Shown piece by piece: positions 49,151 through 59,655 of a stretch of 64,000 nt of DNA. A program made the translations under genes and the position numbers. The notes below the pieces were generated by a model. It was not told the origin of the DNA, ran no database searches, and was given only the letters and a program-made list of their open reading frames with translations. This DNA is from an uncultured Christensenella sp. (GTDB lineage: Bacteria; Bacillota; Clostridia; Christensenellales; Borkfalkiaceae). The stretch is taken from the NCBI GenBank assembly GCA_910586065.1, contig CAJUGI010000001.1, forward strand, positions 620,001 to 684,000, given 5' to 3'. The first letter of the stretch is position 1. Each line of letters starts with the position of its first letter.

Positions 49151-50512
49151 TTATTTGAAAAGCTTATCTCGTTCTTCGATTATTTTGTCTACCTTTTCAA
49201 TATAAGTAGGAATGTCCTTTGGCGAGGCGTAACGCTCTATGCGCTCCTCTTCGCCGTAAAACCTTTTAGAAATTGCATTTGCGCCAACAGCTACGTTGTC
49301 GGAAATTTCTTCCATAGTGTCGATATTGTATACGCACGCTTTATTTGGTTTTGTCCAACCGACGTTTTCAAGCCCGCCCGCCTGATATTTTTGACGATAA
49401 AGATAATAAGGTTCGTTACCGGCTTTTGTCAGCTTTTCGCGGGAAATGGCTATCATATCGGCAATGCCCGCAATGTTTAAACGCTTTACGTTTTCCTTTA
49501 GTTTTGCGCCCGCCTTTAACGAAAGCGTGTGAACTGTAATGTTTTCTGGATTTAACGAAATAGCCGTATCAAGCGACTTTTCAAAGTCGGAAACGGTTTC
49601 TTCGGCAAGCCCCGCAATTAAATCGATGTTGATGTCAAAGCCATACTTTTTAGCCATTTCATACGCTTTAATGGTTTGCACGGCGGTGTGCTTTCTGCCT
49701 ATCGCTTCAAGCGTTTTATCATTGAAAGATTGCGGATTTACGCAAATGCGCGTCACGCCGAAATCTTTCGAAAGCTTTAACTTATCATCCGAGAAAACGT
49801 CGGGCCTGCCTGCTTCCACGGTATACTCAACTTTTTCGCTTAAAACGTCTTTAATTGCGGCATATATCGGGGTCAATTGCTCAACGGAAAGCACAAACGG
49901 CGTACCGCCGCCGACATAAACACTGCGCAAATTCTTTAAAAATGGTTTAACAGAAGCAATTTCACTCACCAGACAATTAATGTATTTTTCAACGTATGCC
50001 CGTGTTTTTTCGATTGGCGCGGTTATAAACGAGCAATATTCGCACTTTGTGGGGCAAAACGGCAAAGAAATATATAAATCCTGTCCGCACTTATTGTAAA
50101 AAGGCTTTTGCACGGTTAAAATGCGTTCAATCAATGATATGTTGGGGGCAATTACGCAAAGCCTTTCAAAAAGCGGTTTAAAATCCCTACCACCCGCAAG
50201 CTCGTTATAAGCCATTTTGGTAGGTCTTATACCAGTTAACGCGCCCCACGGAAGATGAATATTTTTTGTCTTTGACAAAACTTTATAAAACGCAAGCTTG
50301 CACGAACGCTTTGCAAGGCGCTTAAAAATCAGCTCGTCCTCTTCTTCGCAATCCTCTTCGAAATCGTAAAATTCGCCGCCGTATTCTATTACGTTTAAAT
50401 ACTTTCCGCTTGCACTGGAAAAGTAATGATTGAAATCTTCTTCCTCGCAACCAAACGCGCGAAGAATGTCCATAATTTCGGGGCGCAGATATTCACTGTT
50501 AGTATTAAGCAT
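49151..50512 (-). CDS. hemZ: Coproporphyrinogen dehydrogenase-like radical SAM protein HemZ
   Basis: 453 aa. A ~150-residue N-terminal domain precedes the radical-SAM cluster motif CPTKCEYCSF (CxxxCxxC, near 152). Then come SVYVGGGTPF, TVEAGRPD and GFDINIDLIAGLAEET, typical of HemN/HemZ-type proteins. HemZ is the clostridial branch often encoded after relA. No other haem genes are here, so its true substrate is not certain. It overlaps the MBL gene by 8 nt. Confidence 0.88.
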   Translation of the reverse strand: MLNTNSEYLRPEIMDILRAFGCEEEDFNHYFSSASGKYLNVIEYGGEFYDFEEDCEEEDELIFKRLAKRSCKLAFYKVLSKTKNIHLPWGALTGIRPTKMAYNELAGGRDFKPLFERLCVIAPNISLIERILTVQKPFYNKCGQDLYISLPFCPTKCEYCSFITAPIEKTRAYVEKYINCLVSEIASVKPFLKNLRSVYVGGGTPFVLSVEQLTPIYAAIKDVLSEKVEYTVEAGRPDVFSDDKLKLSKDFGVTRICVNPQSFNDKTLEAIGRKHTAVQTIKAYEMAKKYGFDINIDLIAGLAEETVSDFEKSLDTAISLNPENITVHTLSLKAGAKLKENVKRLNIAGIADMIAISREKLTKAGNEPYYLYRQKYQAGGLENVGWTKPNKACVYNIDTMEEISDNVAVGANAISKRFYGEEERIERYASPKDIPTYIEKVDKIIEERDKLFK

Positions 50513-51116
50513 CGTTATCTCTTAAATAAGCGTTATTTTTTCTTTCAAAATCGAGCGTAGTATCACTACCGTGTCCGCAATAGATTGTATAGTCACCGCT
50601 CAACGAATATAGCCTTTTTACGCTCTCCTTTAATTCAAAATAGCTACCTGTGGGCAAATCCGTTCTGCCAATACTACCTTTAAAAAGTGTATCACCCGAA
50701 AAAATATTGTTTTCAGCTATATAGCACACACTGCCAGCAGTATGTCCCGAAGTTTGTAAGACCTTAAATTTTATACCGCCCACTTCAAATTCTTCGCCGT
50801 CACTAAAAGTTCCCGCAATTTCAAAGTCGGGTATATATACGCCGCCGAAAATACCGCGGTTTCCTGCGGAAAAAACGTAATGCTTTTCTTTTTCCCCGCA
50901 ATAAATCGGAACGCCCGCACTGAAAAATTCGCCTGCTCCGCCAACATGGTCAAAATGACCGTGCGTTAACAGCACGGCGACAGGCTTTAAGTTCAAATTC
51001 AAAACCTTTTGATATACGTTCGATTCTCCGCAATCTATAACAACAGCAGTTTTATTATCCGCAGTTAAAATATAGCTATTGCAGGCTTCGAATGATGTTA
51101 ATTTAAAAACTTGCAT
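50505..51116 (-). CDS. MBL-fold metallohydrolase (glyoxalase II-like)
   Basis: 203-aa metallo-beta-lactamase fold. The metal-binding motif THGHFDHVGG (near 52-61) is followed by His in TSGHTAGSV, Asp in IFSGDTLFKGSIGRTDLP, and a late His in IYCGHGSDTT. It is the short YqgX/YcbL-type with a GloB-like active site. It overlaps relA (TGATG) and hemZ, so it belongs to the recJ-relA-MBL-hemZ operon. Confidence 0.9.
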   Translation of the reverse strand: MQVFKLTSFEACNSYILTADNKTAVVIDCGESNVYQKVLNLNLKPVAVLLTHGHFDHVGGAGEFFSAGVPIYCGEKEKHYVFSAGNRGIFGGVYIPDFEIAGTFSDGEEFEVGGIKFKVLQTSGHTAGSVCYIAENNIFSGDTLFKGSIGRTDLPTGSYFELKESVKRLYSLSGDYTIYCGHGSDTTLDFERKNNAYLRDNDA

Positions 51117-53245
51117 CAGTTGGTCGTCCTGAACACGTCTGCTATACGTTTGTTTTTCTTTAGTCGGTTGACAAGTAAATCAATATCCGAACGCTTATTG
51201 AGCTTTACACGCAAATCTATTTCCGCCATTTTATCTTTATTTATTCTTCCGTTGATTTGCGTCATAGCAAGGTGCATAACTGCAAGCTCGGCAATAACGT
51301 CGGCAGTTAACCCCTCGTAGTTATCGGCAACTATTCTTATACCGGCTACAAATTCGGAATCAATGTCCCCTGTCCATTGAGCAGGTTGCAAACGGTTGCG
51401 GTCTATATCGGAAAGATTACTGCAGTCAGCTCTGTGAACAATAACTCCCCTTCCCCTCGACACGAAGCCTACAATATCATCGCCCGGCACTGGGTTGCAA
51501 CAGTGGGCAAATTTAACAAGCAAACCGCCCATACCTTTTATGGTTACGCTTGAAGCGGGCGTGTGCCTTAACTTGCTTGAATCGACGACCTTTACGGGTT
51601 TTGGTATTTCTTTTTTATAATAGTCGATTAATTTGTAGATAACCTGATTTACACCAACCGCGCCGTATCCGACGGAGGCGAGCATTTCGTTTACCGAACT
51701 GAATACAAGCTTGTTTGAAAGCTTTTTAAATGATGATTCCGTTAAAATATCGTTTAAAGCATAACCCTTACGTTTTGCTTCAGCCTCAAGCATAGCCCTA
51801 CCGGTTTTAACGTTATCTTCCTTCATTTCGCGCTTGAAATACTGCCGTATTTTTGCGCGAGCGGAACCCGATTTAACGAATTTGAGCCAATCCCACGAAG
51901 GACCTTTACCGCTTGACTGTGTCAAAATTTCAACCACATCGCCTGTACTTAAAGCAGAATTCAGCGCAACGATTTTGCCGTTAACTTTGGCGCCAACACA
52001 CTTGTTACCTACTTCGGAGTGAATTGCATACGCAAAGTCAACAGGCGTTGCCTCCAGCGGCAAAGAAATAACTTTGCCGTGCGGCGTAAACACTAAAAGT
52101 TCGTTGTCGTATAAATCATTTTTAAGGCTGTCAACAAATTCCTTCGATTCGTTTAAACTGCCCTGCCAATCCATAACGTCGCGTATCCAGGAAAGACGCG
52201 CGTCGAAATTGCTCTCTATAGACTTATTTTCTTTATATTTCCAGTGCGCGGCGATACCGTATTCGGCCATTCGATGCATTTCATATGTTCGTATCTGAAT
52301 TTCAAAAAACTGCCCGAAGTTTGTGACTACCGTAGTGTGTAACGACTGGTACATATTGCGCTTTGGCGTTGCAATATAATCTTTTATGCGTCCAGGAACC
52401 GGCTTCCACTTCATATGGATTTTGCCCATAATTTCGTAGCACTCATCGGTTTTATCAACTATTACGCGCACGGCGGTCAAATCATAAATCTGGTCAAGGC
52501 TCTTACCTTGATTTTTCATTTTACGATATATGGAATAAAAATGTTTGGGGCGGCCGATTACTTCGCCCTTTATGCCGCTTTCTTTTAAAATTTCTTTAAT
52601 TTCATTTACAACGAATTCAACAAACGACTTTCTTTCTTCAAGTTTTTGATGAATATTTTTAACCAGAAATTCATAAGCCTCGGGGTCAAGATATTTAAGG
52701 CATAAATCTTCAAGCTCACACTTTATTTGCGAAATACCAAGCCTCCCCGCAAGCGGAGTAAAAATTTCAAGCGTTTCGCGAGAAATTCTCTGTTGACGCT
52801 CGGTTGAAAGATAATTAAGCGAGCGCATATTATGCAGACGGTCGGCAAGCTTAATTATTATTACACGCACATCGTTTGCCATAGCAACAAAAATTTTTCT
52901 AAAATTTTCGGCGTCTTCTTCTTCGTGCGTCTGAAAATGAATTTTATCGAGCTTAGTTACTCCGTCTACAAGAGTCATTATTTCCTTGCCGAAACGTTTT
53001 AAAATATCGTCTTCGGTTGCGGGAGTGTCCTCAACAACGTCGTGCAAAAAAGCGGCGGCAACCGTTGGCGTATCAAGGCCTAAATCGATTAAAATTTCGG
53101 CAACTGCGCAGGGGTGCGTAAAATACGGTTCACCCGAAGCACGCTTCTGTCCGCTGTGCATCTGCTCGGCATAACTATAAGCAGCCAGCAATAGCTGACC
53201 ATCTTCCGCGGTATAATTCTTTTGAATTTTTTCAATTACTTCCAT
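51116..53245 (-). CDS. relA: Bifunctional (p)ppGpp synthetase/hydrolase
   Basis: Stringent-response enzyme, 709 aa. The HD hydrolase domain (FLHDVVEDT near 67, with the later KLADRLHNMR) is intact, so it probably also degrades (p)ppGpp. The synthetase domain (KNQGKSLDQIYDLTAVRVI), TGS (LVFTPHGKVISLP), zinc-finger/helical (FAHCCNPVPGDDIVGFVSRGRGVIVH) and ACT domains follow. The SD CGGAG precedes the ATG, 4 nt after recJ. Confidence 0.96.
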   Translation of the reverse strand: MEVIEKIQKNYTAEDGQLLLAAYSYAEQMHSGQKRASGEPYFTHPCAVAEILIDLGLDTPTVAAAFLHDVVEDTPATEDDILKRFGKEIMTLVDGVTKLDKIHFQTHEEEDAENFRKIFVAMANDVRVIIIKLADRLHNMRSLNYLSTERQQRISRETLEIFTPLAGRLGISQIKCELEDLCLKYLDPEAYEFLVKNIHQKLEERKSFVEFVVNEIKEILKESGIKGEVIGRPKHFYSIYRKMKNQGKSLDQIYDLTAVRVIVDKTDECYEIMGKIHMKWKPVPGRIKDYIATPKRNMYQSLHTTVVTNFGQFFEIQIRTYEMHRMAEYGIAAHWKYKENKSIESNFDARLSWIRDVMDWQGSLNESKEFVDSLKNDLYDNELLVFTPHGKVISLPLEATPVDFAYAIHSEVGNKCVGAKVNGKIVALNSALSTGDVVEILTQSSGKGPSWDWLKFVKSGSARAKIRQYFKREMKEDNVKTGRAMLEAEAKRKGYALNDILTESSFKKLSNKLVFSSVNEMLASVGYGAVGVNQVIYKLIDYYKKEIPKPVKVVDSSKLRHTPASSVTIKGMGGLLVKFAHCCNPVPGDDIVGFVSRGRGVIVHRADCSNLSDIDRNRLQPAQWTGDIDSEFVAGIRIVADNYEGLTADVIAELAVMHLAMTQINGRINKDKMAEIDLRVKLNKRSDIDLLVNRLKKNKRIADVFRTTN

Positions 53246-53249
53246 ACCG

Positions 53250-55559
53250 TCACTCCGTCGTAAGTCTTAAAACCGTATTATATATATCCGAATCGGAAAG
53301 TTCTTTTTTTACGCCCCTTATTACTTTCAACCTGCCGCTATCAAAAGAAACGAGAGAAAGCTGTTCAAAAATTTTTAACGCAAGCAAAACCTGGGCATCT
53401 GAATAACCGCAACCGGTCTTTTTTGCAACGTCTTCAGAAGTCATACCATCTAAAACGCCTTCATTTACTGAAATGTACGCAAAAATCTTTAACAAAGTCT
53501 GCCTGTCGCAAGTCAGCTGTTTAAACATATTTTGTCTTTCAATTGTTGCGCAAACTTTAACACATTTATTTTCCAGTGACGGCAATCTTATCCCGAAAGG
53601 ATTTTCAAGAAATATAATTTCGGAAAAACCGCTTAAGTCCACATCGGGCATGGGCGCCATTAAAATAATAGAAGCATTATTTTTTGTAGTAGGATAAAAC
53701 AGTTCGGTATTCAGATTTGCACTACTTGCAAAATCTGCAATTGCAGAATAATCCCAACCGATAAAAACAGTACCAAACGCACCGCAATTATGCAAAGCTT
53801 CTTCAGCCGTTTCCCTTGTTATATTAATTTTATTGCAGACGACTTCAGGAAGCGCCAACAGACTTATAGCGCTCATTACCGAATCTTCAGTAATATATTT
53901 ACCCGATTCAGAAGAATAAATAATATCGCGTATAAATCCCTTTATATACTCCTTTCCTTTAAAACTCGAAACATTATACTCAAATATAATTTTTTTAGCC
54001 GCAGCGCTTTCCAAAAGTTGACTGAATCTGCTTCCGCCAAAATACATTAATTCAAGCTTATCGCTTTTTATACTGATATGTGGAGACATTGGTTTTATAG
54101 GGCGCACGATAAGCGAATTCTCATTAAGCACAAATGCAGGACGCTTATTTCCGACCCCAAAAGGTTCCAACCTTTCAAGTTCCTTAACAAACCTCTGAGA
54201 GTACGTTTCGTTCAACTCACCGCTGACATAAACTGTAGGAATAAAATCCTGTACGGTATAATTTTCCGAAATAAACTTCTCAAGCGATTTATGCAACATA
54301 TCAAATTTATCTACTGTTACATTAACGCCCGCCGCTTGAGAGTGTCCGCCGAATTCCGTAATATATTCTCCGCAACTCCTCAACGCCTCGAAAATATTTA
54401 CATTCTCGACAGAACGCGCAGAACCCTTTAACATATTCCCGTTTTTAACGAAGAGAATCGCCGGACGAGAATACTCGTCGGCAAGGCGTGCGGCTACTAT
54501 ACCAACAAATCCCGAATTCCAGTTTTCGTTATAAAGCATGATTATATTGCCGAAATCACCCTTTTCTTTAAGCATCTCTTTTGCGCTTAAATATAGCTCG
54601 TCACAATACTTCTGCCTTTCAATGTTATACTCGGAAAGTTTTGCCGCCAATGAAAAAATTTCAGTTTTATCCGTAGAATTGAACAGCGCCAACGCCGACC
54701 TCGCGTCACCCATTCTTCCCGCGGCATTAATTTTTGGAGCAACCGAAAATGCAAGCGAATGAGAATTTGTTGAATCGTTCTTGTTTAAAAAGCCGGTGTA
54801 ACATTCCCGCGGATGCGAGTTAATAAGTTTCAAACCCTCATATACAATATCGCGGTTTTCACCGATAAGCGGGACACTGTCTGCAACAGTGGCTATTGCC
54901 GCAAAATCCAGATATTTATATGCGCTTTCGCCGTTTAAAGCACATCCCACCTTAAAGGCAACGCCGGCACCACAAAGATTATCGTAAATATAACCGTCGT
55001 TGAATTTGGGGTTTATGCAGATGCAGTCGGGAATTCTTTCAGGAAGCTCATGGTGGTCGGTTACTATAACCTCAGCACCAAGCTCCTTTATATAATCCAC
55101 TTCTTCCGCGCACGAAATTCCACAGTCCACAGTTATTAAAAGCTGAGGAAAATACTCATCGAAAATGGCGTCTATAAGCGTCGTCGAAAGCCCGTAACCG
55201 TCTTTACGTTCAGGCACGCAGATATACGGCTCTATACCGAAATCACGCAATGAATTGCCAAGTATAGTAGCCGCGCAAACTCCGTCGGCATCATAGTCGC
55301 CATAAACTACAACGGACCACTCCTCATCGCGAGCTCTTTTGATAAGGTCCACCGCCTCGTGCATACCGCTCATTTTAAACGGTGAGATAAAGTGCTCGCT
55401 TGACGGATGCATAAAATCCGTTATATCTTTTTCAGTTCGTATACCTCTGCCGTACAAAATTCTTACGGTATCAACACAAAGTCCGCAAACAGAAGCTAGT
55501 TTATGCACAGTATTCAGTTGTTCATCCGAAAATTCGAACTCCGGAAGTATTCTTTTCAT
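53250..55559 (-). CDS. recJ: Single-stranded-DNA-specific exonuclease RecJ
   Basis: 5'-3' exonuclease of recombination and repair, 769 aa from the ATG at 55557-55559. DHH phosphoesterase motifs are VYGDYDADGVCA (near 86), TVDCGIS and VTDHHELPE (near 159). The DHHA1 part has FGGHSQAAG (near 405). A C-terminal extension (~570-769) with a winged-helix-like tail is typical of Firmicutes RecJ. No SD precedes the ATG, which sits one base after a TATAAT and just after a terminator. How translation starts is unclear. Confidence 0.95.
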   Translation of the reverse strand: MKRILPEFEFSDEQLNTVHKLASVCGLCVDTVRILYGRGIRTEKDITDFMHPSSEHFISPFKMSGMHEAVDLIKRARDEEWSVVVYGDYDADGVCAATILGNSLRDFGIEPYICVPERKDGYGLSTTLIDAIFDEYFPQLLITVDCGISCAEEVDYIKELGAEVIVTDHHELPERIPDCICINPKFNDGYIYDNLCGAGVAFKVGCALNGESAYKYLDFAAIATVADSVPLIGENRDIVYEGLKLINSHPRECYTGFLNKNDSTNSHSLAFSVAPKINAAGRMGDARSALALFNSTDKTEIFSLAAKLSEYNIERQKYCDELYLSAKEMLKEKGDFGNIIMLYNENWNSGFVGIVAARLADEYSRPAILFVKNGNMLKGSARSVENVNIFEALRSCGEYITEFGGHSQAAGVNVTVDKFDMLHKSLEKFISENYTVQDFIPTVYVSGELNETYSQRFVKELERLEPFGVGNKRPAFVLNENSLIVRPIKPMSPHISIKSDKLELMYFGGSRFSQLLESAAAKKIIFEYNVSSFKGKEYIKGFIRDIIYSSESGKYITEDSVMSAISLLALPEVVCNKINITRETAEEALHNCGAFGTVFIGWDYSAIADFASSANLNTELFYPTTKNNASIILMAPMPDVDLSGFSEIIFLENPFGIRLPSLENKCVKVCATIERQNMFKQLTCDRQTLLKIFAYISVNEGVLDGMTSEDVAKKTGCGYSDAQVLLALKIFEQLSLVSFDSGRLKVIRGVKKELSDSDIYNTVLRLTTE

Positions 55560-55571
55560 AATTATAGACAA

Positions 55572-55594
55572 AAAGGCGGGATTAACCCGCCTTT
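55572..55594 (-). terminator. Terminator between secF and recJ
   Basis: AAAGGCGGG-ATTAA-CCCGCCTTT. On the minus strand a TTTTTGTC tail follows, ending 13 bp before the recJ ATG. Confidence 0.75.
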
Positions 55595-55604
55595 AAAATA
55601 GATT

Positions 55605-56618
55605 TTATTTATTTGAACTCTTTGTTTTGGACGCGCGTGAATGTTGCGACTTATAATTGTCGCCCAACAATTTAAATCTTGAATAAATTGAAGGCGTAAA
55701 TATTGCCGTACCGTATGCGCACGAGATAAAACAAACAAGCGCCGCAAACACAGGAGCAAGAATTACCACAGGCGAAAGCGAACTGATTGAGAACAGTACA
55801 AACATAACCACCGCCACGCAAGCAAGACATGCGGGAATTATTAAATTTAATTTAAAACATTCGTTAGCTCCAAGGTCTGCCTGTTCAAAAGCGGTAAGTT
55901 TTTTCAAATCTTCATTTTTAGCATTCTTACGCATTCTGTCAAACAGCAACGACGTACATATTACGGTTAAAACGAGCGTAAGCGCCGCAAACGCAAGCAC
56001 AGAGGATGCCACCGGTATTCTTGTAAGCGACAACAACGAGAGGAATAACCCCAAGTTGTGTATATCCGCCAAAACCGCGGCAAAAGCCATAACAAGTTTG
56101 TAACGTATCACAAAATACAAAAAATGAACGACTATTATACAAGCAAGAGCTATTGAAATTCTTTCAAGGCTGAGTGCGCCGCCCAATAGAGCATTAGCCG
56201 AATGTACGGAAACCGTCGTCTGGGTTAATCCGCCTGAAGACGAAGTTTTTTCATCAATAGCGGCACGGATTAATATTACCGCATTATCGATATCTTCTTC
56301 GTTTGTATTAATCGAAAATGAATAAACAACTTCCCCGCCCTGATTTGAATTACCGGTCGTTACTGACTGATATTTTACTCCCGACTTACCGAAAGCGTCG
56401 TTACAAAGTTCTATCACTTCGTTTTTATCAGAAAAATCAACGTATGCATATGACACGGTTACCTGTTTGCAGCTTGCCCAGTCACCGCCGTAATTGAAAT
56501 ACCCGTTTGCAACAAAGTGACATATTATGCCAACCATAATTCCCAATGCAATAAGCAAAGAAGAAATAACGATAAATATATGCATCTTGGAGGAAAGCTT
56601 TAAATTAGTCTTCATCAT
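55605..56618 (-). CDS. secF: Protein translocase subunit SecF
   Basis: Six-helix Sec accessory subunit, 337 aa. The first helix is at ~14-36, then a periplasmic-type domain with conserved NYGGDW, then five helices (~150-310). The SD GGGAGG precedes an ATG-ATG pair (56618/56615). It overlaps the secD end by 14 nt. SecD and SecF are separate genes here; in Bacillus they are fused. Confidence 0.9.
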   Translation of the reverse strand: MMKTNLKLSSKMHIFIVISSLLIALGIMVGIICHFVANGYFNYGGDWASCKQVTVSYAYVDFSDKNEVIELCNDAFGKSGVKYQSVTTGNSNQGGEVVYSFSINTNEEDIDNAVILIRAAIDEKTSSSGGLTQTTVSVHSANALLGGALSLERISIALACIIVVHFLYFVIRYKLVMAFAAVLADIHNLGLFLSLLSLTRIPVASSVLAFAALTLVLTVICTSLLFDRMRKNAKNEDLKKLTAFEQADLGANECFKLNLIIPACLACVAVVMFVLFSISSLSPVVILAPVFAALVCFISCAYGTAIFTPSIYSRFKLLGDNYKSQHSRASKTKSSNK

Positions 56619-58155
56619 CGTCTACCTCCCTTGCAAAACCGCAAAACGCAAATTTATCCCTAACAGGCGAAGACGTTACGAACCACATAAATCTTGTAAA
56701 CCAGTGAAGAACATATGAAGCAAGTACGGCAATGAAGAATATGAATCCGCAAGAGGCCGCCTCTCCAACTCCTATAAGCGTAAGCATTACAGCAATTATA
56801 ACAAGCAAAATATGCAAATCAAGCATAGCGGCAATCGTCTTTTTATAGCCAAGTTTCACCGAAGCCTGAATTGTTCTACCAGTTAACGTTTCCTTTCTTA
56901 TTGTCTCGAAAGAAACTATGTTCGCAAACAACAACAGCGCAAGCCCCAAAATCGCGACAAACGCACCGGCTATCGTAACTTGGATATCAATAAGCATAAT
57001 CGCAGTAACCATAGCAAGCGAATATATGAGCACCGACAAAGCGTTTACAAGACCTAATTTTTTGTATATGATTGAAGGTCCTACGATTGCGGCAACAACT
57101 ACTACAAGCAACGCCGCAAAAAGATAGACGGGAGCGTATTCACCAAAGACAGCCGTAGTAGCTATAACGCTTGTTCCGGAATTCTCCGTTTCGTCGTTAT
57201 AAACATTTGAAATTTCTTCTCCTGAAATTGCAGAATTGAGCAATATTGCTACGTCCTGTATAGCGCTGGCCGACATATTGTTCGGTTGATAGAACATCGT
57301 TTTATCGGTTACTCCGTCGGCTATGGTAATACTGAGTCCCAAACAAGTTTCACCTACGTAAAAATACGCCGATGTTTCGCTTCCGCTATACTTATTTAAC
57401 GCATTGTTGAGCTCGGTAAAGCCGTAATCGGTAAGGCTTATAGTTATAGCGTTTACACCGCCGCGCGAATAAACGCCGGCACCGCTGAAATAGCTTTTAA
57501 AATCGCTGGTAACCGAAATCAATGATTTAGAATCTTTAAAAGTATTGGAATCTCTTAAACTTATTCCGCCGCTGTACGAGAGCACGTTAACGGTAGAAAT
57601 CTGTTCTGTAAGGTCGTCCGAACTGTAAGTCTCTTTGTTGTGTTTGTATTCCGTATACGAAAAATTCGTGGGTACGGAAACTTTTATAGAATATCCGTCG
57701 TCGCACAAGAGCACCGAATAACTGGAGTATCTTTTATCACCGAAACGCTTTAAAAGAATTTCGGAATCTTTTTTAATACTCTCTTTAAATTCGCTTTCGG
57801 TTTTATCGCCTTCCGCCGGTTCAATATAATTTCCGTCCACATAGGTATAACCCAGCTTGTCCTTTCTTACATAAGCACCGCCGCGTTCAACGTATTTTTT
57901 TTCGTAATCTTCCCTATCCGTATTTTCAGTATCGTCAACAACTAGCTGATAATCTGCGGTAGATATAACACCTTCAGGGTACAACATAGCATAAGCGCTA
58001 CCCGTAAGATCAGCGCCGAGGTGAATATTCGAAACAAACGAATTATACGTTTTAACGCCGTCCGGAAGTCCAAACGATACCGTGGCAAAAAACGCTAAAA
58101 CCGCCACCGCGGCGACAAGTAACGCTGTTATAATCGCCGATTTTACTTTGCCCAT
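56605..58155 (-). CDS. secD: Protein translocase subunit SecD
   Basis: 516 aa from the ATG at 58153-58155 (SD AGGAG). The first helix is at ~6-28, then a large extracytoplasmic P1-type domain beginning IHLGADLTGS (the family motif LGLDLxGG is partly changed), then five or six C-terminal helices. It acts with SecF and YajC, which is encoded 2.2 kb upstream on the same strand. Confidence 0.9.
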   Translation of the reverse strand: MGKVKSAIITALLVAAVAVLAFFATVSFGLPDGVKTYNSFVSNIHLGADLTGSAYAMLYPEGVISTADYQLVVDDTENTDREDYEKKYVERGGAYVRKDKLGYTYVDGNYIEPAEGDKTESEFKESIKKDSEILLKRFGDKRYSSYSVLLCDDGYSIKVSVPTNFSYTEYKHNKETYSSDDLTEQISTVNVLSYSGGISLRDSNTFKDSKSLISVTSDFKSYFSGAGVYSRGGVNAITISLTDYGFTELNNALNKYSGSETSAYFYVGETCLGLSITIADGVTDKTMFYQPNNMSASAIQDVAILLNSAISGEEISNVYNDETENSGTSVIATTAVFGEYAPVYLFAALLVVVVAAIVGPSIIYKKLGLVNALSVLIYSLAMVTAIMLIDIQVTIAGAFVAILGLALLLFANIVSFETIRKETLTGRTIQASVKLGYKKTIAAMLDLHILLVIIAVMLTLIGVGEAASCGFIFFIAVLASYVLHWFTRFMWFVTSSPVRDKFAFCGFAREVDDDED

Positions 58156-58292
58156 CTCTACTCCTGTTCTCAAATCAGTCGTTTGAATAAGTTTAACAAA
58201 CAAAGATTATGAGAAATCTTTAAAATCTAACTTCTTTATTATATAAAAAAATTTTAACGCCGTCAATAATTTTGCACCAAAAGTAAACAATT

Positions 58293-59642
58293 TTACTCTT
58301 TGTTTTGTGCCGGCAGCTGCTTTTTCAGCTCTTTTTTCTTTGCGAGAACGTGCATTCCGCATTCTATACGCTTTTTCATCATCTCGCAAGTTAGCTTATA
58401 CGGCTTATTCATATCTCCTTCGAAGTGATAATTGTTTGCCGCACAGCCTCCGCTGCAAATGAACTTTGCAAAACAGTCGCCGCAATCCTCGCGCGTAAAA
58501 AGACACGAAGACGCGAATTTGTTACGGATAGTCTCGTTCAGTTGCCCGTCGTAAACGTTTCCCATTAAAAAATCTTTATCACCTGCAAACTGGTGGCAAG
58601 GGTAAATATCTCCGTTCGGAACGACGGAAAAATACTCGTTACCCGCGCCGCACGCAGAAACCTTTTTCTGAAGGCACACTCCGCCTTCCAAATCGATATT
58701 AAAATGGAAGAAATTAAATCCTTCGCCGTTTTCGTGCTTTTTAAGATATCTGTCGCACAATTTTTCATATTCGTTTAACACCTGCGGCAGATGCTCTTTT
58801 TTTATAGCCAAATCCTCTATTTCGGTTACTACAGGTTCCATTGAAATGCTGTCGAAACCGTTTTCCGCCAAAAAGATTACGTCTTCGGAAAAATCAAGAT
58901 TTTTAGCCGTAAACGTGCCGCGGACGTAATAATTTTTGTCGCCGCGGGAACGTACGAATTTTTTGACATGGTCGATTACATAATCAAAGCTACCCTTACC
59001 GTTTACAGTCTTTCTTATAGCGTCGTGCACTTCCTTTCTGCCGTCCAAGCTTAAAACGACGTTCTCCATTTCACGATTAAAAAAGTCTATTGCGTCGTCG
59101 TCCAGAAGAAGCGCGTTAGTGGTCGTGGTAAACAAAAACTTTTTGCCTGCCTTGTCGCCCTTTTCGCGCGCATAAGCAACCACGTTTTTTATGGTCTGCA
59201 AGCACATTAAAGGCTCGCCACCGAAAAAGTCGACTTCCAGAACCTTTCTTTTTCCGCTGTTTTCGATTAAAAAGTCAATCGCCTTTATTGCCGTTTCCTC
59301 ACTCATAAATTCGCGCGCGGAATGGTAAGCCCCCTCGTCGGCAAAGCAATAGCGACATCTTAAATTACAGTCGTGGCAGATATGTAAACAAAGCGCCTTT
59401 ATTTCGTGTGATTTTAAGGGATAAGCTTTTACTTCTTCCTTTAAAAACAGCCCCTGCTCCCTTAAAACAGTCAAATCGTTTTCTATTTCGGCAACTTTCT
59501 CACGTGAAAGCGCAGGGACCTGACCAACACCCTCATATTTTGCCTTTACATAATCTGCAGTATCTTTATCACACTCGTGCAGGCTGCCGCTACCCGAATC
59601 GTAAATATAGAATTTATCCTTATAATTAAAAACGTGTACCAT
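58293..59642 (-). CDS. Radical SAM maturase for SCIFF peptide (thioether-forming)
   Basis: 449-aa radical SAM/SPASM protein. An N-terminal RiPP-recognition-like segment (~1-80) precedes the cluster motif CHDCNLRCRYCFADEG (CxxxCxxC, near 97). Then come EVDFFGGEPLM and a C-terminal SPASM/twitch region with many cysteines (CGAGNEYFSVVPNGDIYPC, CGDCFAKFICSGGCAAN). It matches the six-Cys-in-forty-five maturase family (CteB-type), which links cysteine to threonine in the SCIFF precursor. The precursor gene lies 58 bp upstream. I see no SD at the ATG; a hairpin lies between the genes. Confidence 0.93.
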   Translation of the reverse strand: MVHVFNYKDKFYIYDSGSGSLHECDKDTADYVKAKYEGVGQVPALSREKVAEIENDLTVLREQGLFLKEEVKAYPLKSHEIKALCLHICHDCNLRCRYCFADEGAYHSAREFMSEETAIKAIDFLIENSGKRKVLEVDFFGGEPLMCLQTIKNVVAYAREKGDKAGKKFLFTTTTNALLLDDDAIDFFNREMENVVLSLDGRKEVHDAIRKTVNGKGSFDYVIDHVKKFVRSRGDKNYYVRGTFTAKNLDFSEDVIFLAENGFDSISMEPVVTEIEDLAIKKEHLPQVLNEYEKLCDRYLKKHENGEGFNFFHFNIDLEGGVCLQKKVSACGAGNEYFSVVPNGDIYPCHQFAGDKDFLMGNVYDGQLNETIRNKFASSCLFTREDCGDCFAKFICSGGCAANNYHFEGDMNKPYKLTCEMMKKRIECGMHVLAKKKELKKQLPAQNKE

Positions 59643-59655
59643 TATAACGAAATTT

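Noticed and set aside
55558..55565. TATAAT one base before the recJ ATG as a leaderless promoter
   Set aside because: The +1 would fall inside the coding sequence, and the -35 position lies in the terminator stem with no match.
58207..58389. Short minus-strand frame rich in Arg/Lys/Glu
   Set aside because: It overlaps the 3' end of the SCIFF maturase in another frame and has no SD. Its composition is explained by the maturase sequence.
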